Part shown: positions 57,749 through 64,000 of the stretch, piece after piece
How positions within the stretch are numbered: position 1 is the first letter of the stretch
Layout: each line of letters begins with the position of its first letter
Source: Planktosalinus sp963975935
GTDB taxonomy: Bacteria; Bacteroidota; Bacteroidia; Flavobacteriales; Flavobacteriaceae
NCBI GenBank assembly: GCA_963975935.1
Contig: CAXBIQ010000001.1
Span: 503,751 to 567,750, forward strand
Direction of reading: 5' to 3'
DNA: 64,000 nucleotides
The notes under the pieces: model-generated
What the model saw: the letters and a program-made list of their open reading frames with translations, nothing else
Told to the model about the DNA's origin: nothing
The model's database searches: none
Program-made: the position numbers and the translations under genes

Positions 57749-58144
57749 TTATACTTTAGGGGGTTGGAAAAGCGATTCCAGATATCTGGAAGTGAAGTTT
57801 ACTTTATGTAAGTTAAACTGTTTTTTCTCTTCAAACTTTAGTCGATTGGTTAAAACCGAATTGTTGTTCGCAATAATTAATACTAAAGGGTGACAACATT
57901 GATGATGGGAATGGACTGGTGTATTCTCCTTATCTGGGTTATTATGATGCCCTTCATTTTTTGCATCATTGTCAATGTAATCTTCAACTACATATTCAAG
58001 GAAAGAGTCTCCATAAACTTTATGGTCTTGATAATGGGTAATAATGCTTGAAATTTCTTTAATTGGTCCACAAAAGTCCATATCAATGCTAATTCCCTGA
58101 AAAAAGAATAAAATTGACATTGATATGGAAAAGAATATTTTCAT
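57749..58144 (-). CDS. His/Cys-rich secreted protein at the head of the czc operon
   Basis: A 131-aa protein with an N-terminal signal or anchor (MKIFFSISMSILFFFQGISI) and a His-rich part near residues 70-95 (GHHNNPDKENTPVHSHHQCCHPLVLI), clearly able to bind metal. I chose the ATG at 58144 ahead of the signal; one at 58189 adds 15 polar residues. It lies 118 bp upstream of czcA on the same strand. Small proteins with this HSHHQCCHP-type motif accompany CzcA genes in flavobacteria; a periplasmic metal sensor or buffer role is likely but unproven. Confidence 0.72.
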   Translation of the reverse strand: MKIFFSISMSILFFFQGISIDMDFCGPIKEISSIITHYQDHKVYGDSFLEYVVEDYIDNDAKNEGHHNNPDKENTPVHSHHQCCHPLVLIIANNNSVLTNRLKFEEKKQFNLHKVNFTSRYLESLFQPPKV

Positions 58145-58189
58145 AAAGTTTGACAAAGATATAAATTTATCGATGCACAGGTTGTGCAA

Positions 58190-58695
58190 ACTTTGGTCAA
58201 AAAGTGCTACTAATGCAAATTTTGACGTTTATAATTAAAATTATAGCTGTCGAGAATCACAACTGAATTAGGGTCGTAGGGGTATTAAATGAGAATGTGA
58301 ACTATCTCTGCCAAGGTTATCGGAGTGGGCAAGCTTTTTTGAGTAATTGAAGGCTGAGGGGGTTCTAAATGGCAAAGTCAAAATCTATGGTGGCAAATGC
58401 ATTGGCAGAAAGGGGGACATAATTTACAATCCTGGTTATTTTTTCCATCTCAGTCAATAGCCGAAAACGTTTGCGTGTCATCTGGAGCAGTGCCAGGATC
58501 ATTAAAAGTCACCACATTGATTGCCAATAACTGATAGCGCTGTAAAACGTTGGTTTTACAGCACAAATATTATATCCCTATCCTGATAATGCAAATTTGA
58601 AAGTTCAAATAAAGAATGAATTTACCAACTAGTTTTGGCCCTATTACCATTTAATGAGGTTTTTTGAAATCCGACTAGGAATTCAATGCTAAATC
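58190..58695. other. Gene-free stretch between the metal block and the TonB-plug protein gene
   Basis: About 500 bp without a convincing gene. It contains a perfect 10-bp hairpin GCTGTAAAAC-gttg-GTTTTACAGC (58539-58562), probably a terminator for the minus-strand gene on its right. The minus strand of 58330-58540 shows short protein-like stretches in two frames interrupted by stops, which may be the decayed remains of a coding region. Confidence 0.5.
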
Positions 58696-61431
58696 CTATT
58701 CAACTATGTCGTAAGTTGTTTCACTCTGACCTATTATTCCATCTCCAATAATTGAGATACCCTCACAAATCACCAAAACCTTTCCCGAAATATCTCCATT
58801 AAAAAACTTAATGGTAGCATTGCCTTGTGCATCCGTAACAACATTTGGCTCCCAATGTATCAATTTTCTTAAGTCGGGCGTACCAGGATCATCAGTGGTC
58901 CCATCATAAGAAGGGCTATAAAACTCCCTTATGGGGGAGAACTCAGGGGCAGAGTCGAGCAATAAATTGGACCTTTTGGGAAAAGCTCCGAAAAGACCTT
59001 TTCCCGAATAGGTATAAATTGCCAAAATTGCTGGAAACGGTGGAGGCTGGAATAAACCGGAGGCAGAGGGGAATGTATCCCGAAAATAGCGGTTGGCACT
59101 TGTTGTGTTTCTGATAATCTCGACACTTTTAACAGCAGCAATCGGTATATCGGGAACAATGCTAAAATGGTCGATCACAACGGGAATGCCATCAATTAAG
59201 ATATATGTAAAACCGGCACCGTGGACTCGGGCATACAAGTACCCTGTCCCATTCCCCAACCTACTCACCGAAAGCTCTTCAGGGTAGTTGAACAATAGCC
59301 ATGAATAAAGGCTTCCTGTCCAATTTTTCGCTTTGGCCATCAACTCTTTGTTGTCTATGACAACATCTGGCATACCATGTAATTTGTTCATTTCTTCCCT
59401 TTCTGGGGTCAGAATGTAGTCACTGACGACAACCTCGTTCAATGCAATGGTATTTGGCAACAAAAAAGGGTCGAGGGCTATATCTTTTGATATTCGCTCA
59501 CTTACGGTTTTTTCTATTATACTATCAACGGGAGCGATGACCAATTCGGTTTCATACTCTATCTTGGGAACTTTTCTTTTATGGATATGGACCTTAAAGT
59601 TTGAACTTTTTCTACCGGAGGAAGTGGGTTGTATCACAAATTTTTTTCCATCTCCGTAACTATTTTCAAGACTGAAATTAAAATATCCCGTACTATCGAC
59701 TTCTTGATTATAAACTGTTATTTTTTCTCCAAAAGTCATCAATGTCAAATCGTACCTGTCATTTTGAAAACGCTTTTTCCTTTTTACCTTCTGTACTCCC
59801 TCAACATACCCCGTTAGACCGAGTCCCTTTTCAGGTTGTATCAACTTGGGTTCTTTGGGCTTGTCGTACTTATAATTCGACCAACCTTGGGTAAGCATCA
59901 AATAATCAAGATCTTTTAAATGATCCTCATGTTTGAAATAATAAGCGGGATCCTCGATTTCGCCCCTGATATCTGATTCCAACATAAAATAGGAAACAAT
60001 ATTTCCATGGGTAAGGTTTGTCCGCTCAAAATAATCTTTGTTTACCGCCATTAATGATATAGAACTTGGCAAAGGTCGTTTTCCTTTCGTGGAACGAATG
60101 TGAACGATTACACTATCACGTGCTTCATATTCGTTTTTGTCCATTTCAACTTTTATATCCAGATTGTCTTCGGGCCTATGATTGTAGAAATGACGTTCGG
60201 CTATGGGCATATGCCCCGAATCGTATAACGTTGCCCCTATAATTCCGTTCGGCAAATCCCTGCTTTTGAAGGCATAGCTAAACTTTCCATTTTTCATCAA
60301 TGCCCTTAGCATATAAATATCCTTTCCCCGGTGATAAAGTTTTAGGAAGAGGCTATCGGTCATTACCGGTTTCGCATCCAACGCAATTAGCTTCATATGC
60401 TTTTCGGAAATAACCCGCATGACCATACCTTGAGGTCTGGCCACGGGAATGGGATACCTATGGGTTGTTCCATTGGTCGATTGAACTACCCCAAAATAGC
60501 CTTTGCCAATTTCGGGCCGTAGGACTATTTTGCCCATACCCAGATGGTTACTTTTAAAAGTAGACAGCTCATTATTTTCCTGGTCAACTATAATCCCTTC
60601 TATTTCTGCCCCTTTGCCTTTATAGTTTAGATATTTAAAGCCTATGTTGCTCTTTATGTCCTTTACCAATGCTCCTCCTTCGGGGAAAAAATCCAAGGTT
60701 CCTGAATTCTCATCCAAAATTATGGATTTAGAAAAGCTCTTACTTTCGGTTTTTAATCGATAACCAATGACCTTGACATCATTTGGTATATCAAATTTTA
60801 CGCCGACGGGCCTGCCTCTTTTTTGCTTGACCTCAATGGAATCGGAACCATCTTTCCAATTTAGGTACAACATCGCCCCACCTTTATTCAGACTGTCCAA
60901 TTCGTTCGGGAATATCATTGAAGAAACAGTAACCATTTCATGATTCAATTCCTTGGCAACTGTAATATCCCGAATTGGGTCGATCTTATCTTCTGGTCTT
61001 TTGAAATGGAGAACATCCACATAGGATGAAAAGATAAAATCGGTTCCAAAGTTCCTGTTCCATTCGGTATACGCACGTATCAAGTATTTGCCTTCAGGAT
61101 AATTGGCGTGTAGCTGAAAAAAGCTTTCAGCTAAGCCATTTTCCAATTTCAGTAATTTCCTATCTATTATCTCTTGGCCGATCGGTTCGATTAGTTCTAC
61201 ACGCAAAACCTTACTAATATCCGAAAGTGAGTTGCCAAAAGCCTCGGATACGACTGCTTTGAACCAGACTACTTCTGAGGTATTATATGTCTTTCCTGTC
61301 AACTGCAAATAAATCTTTTCCGCATCAATGGCATTTGCAGGAACGGAATTACCAGGCTCAAACTTTTTCTGGGCATCGCACCATGTAATGGTCAAAATAA
61401 AAATAATAATGCAGGATCGGCGTAAAGGCAT
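58696..61431 (-). CDS. Large secreted protein with MG2-like and TonB-plug-like parts
   Basis: A 911-aa exported protein (signal MPLRRSCIIIFILTITWCDAQ). The N-terminal part (IDAEKIYLQLTGKTYNTSEVVWFKAVVSEAFGNSLSDISKVLRVELIEPIGQEI) is the MG2 macroglobulin-like domain of many Bacteroidota surface proteins. Further beta-sandwich domains follow (LDFFPEGGALVKDIKSNIGFKYLNYKGKGAEI). Residues 660-780 resemble a TonB-receptor plug (LHGMPDVVIDNKELMAKAKNWTG... AAVKSVEIIRNTTSANRYF). Such proteins are found with TonB systems; no barrel is present. It is a single gene, remote from the metal operon in style. Confidence 0.75.
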   Translation of the reverse strand: MPLRRSCIIIFILTITWCDAQKKFEPGNSVPANAIDAEKIYLQLTGKTYNTSEVVWFKAVVSEAFGNSLSDISKVLRVELIEPIGQEIIDRKLLKLENGLAESFFQLHANYPEGKYLIRAYTEWNRNFGTDFIFSSYVDVLHFKRPEDKIDPIRDITVAKELNHEMVTVSSMIFPNELDSLNKGGAMLYLNWKDGSDSIEVKQKRGRPVGVKFDIPNDVKVIGYRLKTESKSFSKSIILDENSGTLDFFPEGGALVKDIKSNIGFKYLNYKGKGAEIEGIIVDQENNELSTFKSNHLGMGKIVLRPEIGKGYFGVVQSTNGTTHRYPIPVARPQGMVMRVISEKHMKLIALDAKPVMTDSLFLKLYHRGKDIYMLRALMKNGKFSYAFKSRDLPNGIIGATLYDSGHMPIAERHFYNHRPEDNLDIKVEMDKNEYEARDSVIVHIRSTKGKRPLPSSISLMAVNKDYFERTNLTHGNIVSYFMLESDIRGEIEDPAYYFKHEDHLKDLDYLMLTQGWSNYKYDKPKEPKLIQPEKGLGLTGYVEGVQKVKRKKRFQNDRYDLTLMTFGEKITVYNQEVDSTGYFNFSLENSYGDGKKFVIQPTSSGRKSSNFKVHIHKRKVPKIEYETELVIAPVDSIIEKTVSERISKDIALDPFLLPNTIALNEVVVSDYILTPEREEMNKLHGMPDVVIDNKELMAKAKNWTGSLYSWLLFNYPEELSVSRLGNGTGYLYARVHGAGFTYILIDGIPVVIDHFSIVPDIPIAAVKSVEIIRNTTSANRYFRDTFPSASGLFQPPPFPAILAIYTYSGKGLFGAFPKRSNLLLDSAPEFSPIREFYSPSYDGTTDDPGTPDLRKLIHWEPNVVTDAQGNATIKFFNGDISGKVLVICEGISIIGDGIIGQSETTYDIVE

Positions 61432-61898
61432 ATTATTATAAAATTAAAGAAGAACTCTAAAAAATCAACAATTAGTATTACTCGATTTCATCCTCTTTGT
61501 CCCGAATAATGATTACCGTAAACAACATTTTCTATGAAAGGTCTGAGTTTAATTATCGAAAAGTTCAAATATAAGAAGGTTCGGTCTTGTTTTCTATAGT
61601 CTCATAAAAAGAACGTTTAACGAGACAAAGTACCAGGCCTCTAAGGTTTACTTAAACCCACCTTTATTTAGACTTTCGAGATTGCGTTCAAAGTTCAAAA
61701 AAAGGCTTCTATAATTATACTCTTCAAAAGTCTTTCAAAAAGAACTTATTTCCATTGCTATCCCTAAATTTCTAAAAAGTTTACCGAAAGGTCATTTTTA
61801 ATTTAGGCTAAAGGGTCGTGATTGTTGCAGAAGTGGTCTAGGCGTAAGATATCGATTCAAGAAGACTGATTTAATGTGCGAGCATTTTACAATACTAC
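61432..61898. other. Gene-free stretch of about 470 bp
   Basis: No open reading frame with a credible start and no strong hairpin noted. It must contain the promoter of the 911-aa protein gene. It separates that gene from the integrase-associated genes. Confidence 0.4.
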
Positions 61899-62156
61899 TT
61901 AAAGGGAGAGTTCATTCCCATCTTGACTATTTTTATTTTTTTGTTGAATGATTTTGCTGTCATCCAAAGTAATATTTTTATTTAAGGTAATTTCCCTACA
62001 GTATTCTTCCATACCCATTTGCAGTGTGTGTATACGACTATTATCCGATTCAATGTTTTTAAACATTGGAGACTTTAGCTTTAATTCTTTGGCAAGTTCA
62101 TAGCCAAGATTGAATGCTTCCAGGTAATCTTTATCAACTTTTAGATGTTCTTCCAT
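61899..62156 (-). CDS. Small protein of the integrase module (85 aa)
   Basis: An 85-aa protein: MEEHLKVDKDYLEAFNLGYELAKELKLKSPMFKNIESDNSRIHTLQMGMEEYCREI. No family recognised. It lies 2 bp behind the HTH gene on the same strand, and both follow the integrase, so it is probably an accessory of integration or excision control. Confidence 0.7.
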   Translation of the reverse strand: MEEHLKVDKDYLEAFNLGYELAKELKLKSPMFKNIESDNSRIHTLQMGMEEYCREITLNKNITLDDSKIIQQKNKNSQDGNELSL

Positions 62157-62158
62157 AA

Positions 62159-62428
62159 TTAAAAAGTTTCGCGGACATACCTTTCTATATATTCAGTAAT
62201 TGAATCTCGATCGTAAAGGATTATTTTCTTTTGAGGTTGAGAAAATCGAATCTTACCCTCATCCCTTAATTTCTGCAGGGTGGTTGTAGACTTTATATTT
62301 AGCAATAACATTGCCTCCTCTCCATCAATCCATTTAGCCGGTTTATCTTTTCGTTTAGTTTCCAAATACTCCACCACCTTATCAAATAAGGCATAAAAGG
62401 CTTCTTCTTGTAGACATACAACCTGCAT
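62159..62428 (-). CDS. Excisionase-type HTH protein
   Basis: An 89-aa protein with a HTH_17 domain: KWIDGEEAMLLLNIKSTTTLQKLRDEGKIRFSQPQKKIILYDRDSITEYIERYV. It has the size and architecture of Bacteroidota excisionases and lies 130 bp behind the integrase gene. It may help the integrase to excise the element. Confidence 0.83.
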   Translation of the reverse strand: MQVVCLQEEAFYALFDKVVEYLETKRKDKPAKWIDGEEAMLLLNIKSTTTLQKLRDEGKIRFSQPQKKIILYDRDSITEYIERYVRETF

Positions 62429-62558
62429 CAGATCAATTTTTAAAAGTTAAAAGTATGGTCAATTTCGCGAATTTTGAGCTTATAATATACGTATTATGTA
62501 CATATTTTACCAACTTAATTAGGTTTAACCGCCAATCGAATGGTCAAATGGTATAATC

Positions 62559-63773
62559 TCAATCAAAGTTAATAACCTTTTCTAAAGCATCATCCGTTTC
62601 TTTGTGCATGAAATTAGACTGATAATTGACCGTGGTTGTAATGGAAGAATGCCTATATAATTTCTGAAGCATTTGAATTGGAATTTTATCCCCTGAAATA
62701 TTACCGAAGCTATGCCGGGCAATATGCATACTAAGTTTCTTTTCGATACCCAGTTTTTCGGCCACAATTTCCAATCGCCTATTTAAATTTCTTGTTATAG
62801 TCTTTACCCTGGTTGCAATTAGTTTTTCGTCTCCCAGATTAATCCCTTTCAAATAAGGAAAAACCAAATCGTTTTTATGGTTCTTGATTGAAATATAAGG
62901 GTGTAGTATTCTCTTTGCTTTATCAGGTACGGCTAGAGAAACAAGTTTTTTGTTTTTACCCATTCGATAATAGAGTCTATCATCTTTAAAATCCGAACAT
63001 TTCAATTTTAGGATATCTCCTACCCTAATCCCCGCAAAATAGAAACTTGTTAGCCATGTATTTACTGTGTGTTGTTGAGCCGGTGTTAAGCCGTTAGCCA
63101 TTTCCAGCAATTGGATCTCATCTACATTCAATCCTATTTTTTCAGTTTCGGGGAACTTGATTTGGATCTTGCCCTTACCAAATGGGTAGTTTCTATCATC
63201 GACTTGGTACTCTTTACGTGCAAAATTATAAATGGTTCGAATGAGCATTAAATAGTTAATAACTGTTCTTGGCTTAACCTTTCTTTCATAAAGTAGAAAT
63301 GTTTCGAACCCCCTTAACAATTTAACATCCATGTCAATAAAAGATAACTCCTTACGCCCTAAAAAATTTTTGAATATATTCAGTCTTTTTTCTTGATTAT
63401 AATGTTGATCGAATTTTTTCCGTTTTAAAAGGTCTTCCATAAAGATTTGGCTCACTTTGAAAAAATCAAATTTGTCCTCTCCTAGTATCTTTTTTGCCAA
63501 AGTGGAAACCGACTGTTTTTCTTCGCTTGCCTCCATTTCCAATGCTATATCATGAGCTTCCGAAACCTTTTTTAATAGCATATTATTAAGTCGCGAGGAA
63601 TTGAGATAACTCCTTTTTGCCAAACCTTTAGTTTCATCCCAATCCTTTTCTAAGATATACTCACCAGTAAATAGAAATTTTGACTTCCTGTATTGGGTCA
63701 ATCGCAAAGCAATTGGAAATGTTCCGTCTTTCTTCCGATAATTCTTACGCAATACTATCTTTACGGTGGCCAT
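62559..63773 (-). CDS. int: Tyrosine-family integrase
   Basis: A 404-aa site-specific recombinase of the Bacteroidota phage_int_SAM_5/CTn type. N-terminal arm-binding part, core-binding SAM-like domain (FDQHYNQEKRLNIFKNFLGRKELSFIDMD, about 115-190) and catalytic domain: Arg in FAGIRVGD (about 248), HIAR (about 349-352), the histidine in LYRHSSITTTVNY and Tyr near 384. All catalytic residues are present, so it should be active. It lies about 175 bp from the tRNA-fMet half at the right edge, its likely attachment site. Confidence 0.93.
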   Translation of the reverse strand: MATVKIVLRKNYRKKDGTFPIALRLTQYRKSKFLFTGEYILEKDWDETKGLAKRSYLNSSRLNNMLLKKVSEAHDIALEMEASEEKQSVSTLAKKILGEDKFDFFKVSQIFMEDLLKRKKFDQHYNQEKRLNIFKNFLGRKELSFIDMDVKLLRGFETFLLYERKVKPRTVINYLMLIRTIYNFARKEYQVDDRNYPFGKGKIQIKFPETEKIGLNVDEIQLLEMANGLTPAQQHTVNTWLTSFYFAGIRVGDILKLKCSDFKDDRLYYRMGKNKKLVSLAVPDKAKRILHPYISIKNHKNDLVFPYLKGINLGDEKLIATRVKTITRNLNRRLEIVAEKLGIEKKLSMHIARHSFGNISGDKIPIQMLQKLYRHSSITTTVNYQSNFMHKETDDALEKVINFD

Positions 63774-63947
63774 AATAAATTGTGTTATAACATAAAGATA
63801 TAAAATCTATGTACAACATATGTACAACATTTTGCGGTTTTATATGGTTTTTTATGGTTTTTTCCAATAATTAAAAATTTAAAATTTCAACATAAACAAC
63901 TGATTATCAAGTTATTTAGGACCGTATCAATCCAATTCTGTTAGAAT

Positions 63948-63992
63948 TCATAACCCGGAGGTCACGAGTTCAACTCTCGTTCTCGCTACAAA
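63948..63992 (+). other. 3' half of initiator tRNA-fMet (attachment-site junction)
   Basis: The sequence TCATAACCCGGAGGTCACGAG and onward is the anticodon loop, 3' anticodon stem, variable loop, T-arm (ACGAG-TTCAACT-CTCGT, perfect 5-bp stem) and 3' acceptor strand of Bacteroidota initiator tRNA(CAT). Upstream of it the sequence does not supply a D-arm, a matching anticodon stem or a 5' acceptor strand, so it is not a complete tRNA gene. It is the scar of an integration with crossover near the anticodon. By orientation the chromosome lies to the right and the element to the left. Confidence 0.78.
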
Positions 63993-64000
63993 ACTTAAGA

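Noticed and set aside
58330..58540. Possible protein remains on the minus strand (for example VVTFNDPGTAPDDTQTF)
   Set aside because: Two frames each show protein-like stretches interrupted by stops; without a homology search it cannot be called a gene.
63900..64000. A functional tRNA-fMet gene
   Set aside because: The 5' half is missing: the sequence before the anticodon loop does not pair with the 3' strands.
1..64000. Insertion sequences with transposase genes
   Set aside because: No DDE, HUH or serine transposase was recognised; the only recombinase is the tyrosine integrase at 62559-63773.

Overview
The window looks like a Flavobacteriaceae (phylum Bacteroidota) chromosome carrying an integrative conjugative element and a heavy-metal island. 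The organism call rests on the CTnDOT-type tra genes, the BfmA/DUF5712 mobilization genes, the RteC protein, the fused CzcA-OMF pump, the TonB/carboxypeptidase-like outer membrane proteins and promoter boxes of the Bacteroidota TAnnTTTG type. No rRNA gene or complete tRNA gene was found.

Region 1 (1-9810) looks like ordinary chromosome. It holds a lipoprotein, then a minus-strand operon (SnoaL-like protein, BlaI repressor, BlaR1/M56 sensor peptidase with a TonB-like tail, TPR protein) under a perfect 40-bp palindrome. It also holds a DUF456 membrane protein, two overlapping glycosyltransferase genes (one a GT25-GT9 fusion), a Tat-type lipoprotein made of GYYDD repeats, a nitroreductase and an NhaP-type antiporter.

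Region 2 (about 10.0-42.4 kb) is the conjugative element. A 3'-end fragment of tRNA-Asp at 10018-10042 marks its left edge. The maintenance section (ParB, DUF932, a 64-aa protein, SSB, DUF6876) carries two families of three-copy noncoding repeats: a leader of about 150 nt in front of three genes, and a structured repeat of about 120-185 bp. A dense block of hairpins lies just before ssb. A likely oriT, mobilization proteins and a coupling protein follow, then a defence-like insert (regulator, type III restriction-modification, PHP-ABC ATPase with a small partner, AlbA_2-type ATPase). The minus-strand tra operon (TraE, F, G, I, J, K, M, N) comes next. An amidase, an ArsR-MerTP-GDCCxC cassette, a DnaC-like ATPase, a replication-type protein, an HTH protein and RteC complete the region.

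Region 3 (about 42.1-58.2 kb) is a long minus-strand metal block. In transcription order: a His/Cys-rich protein, the CzcA-OMF fusion, CzcB, a PII-like protein, Fur, a SpoIIAA-like protein, a P-type ATPase, Fur, an APC permease, a 58-aa protein, a SpoIIAA-like protein, a small membrane gene broken by a TGA, a secreted protein, a second P-type ATPase and two paralogous tiny membrane proteins. Doubled Fur, SpoIIAA-like and ATPase genes suggest two related modules placed side by side.

Region 4 (58.2-64 kb) holds a 911-aa secreted protein with a TonB-plug-like part, a small protein, an excisionase-type HTH and a tyrosine integrase. Beyond the integrase lies the 3' half of initiator tRNA-fMet without its 5' half, a second attachment site. 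The two ends carry fragments of different tRNAs and no intact partner was seen, so the window probably contains parts of at least two elements, or a rearranged one.
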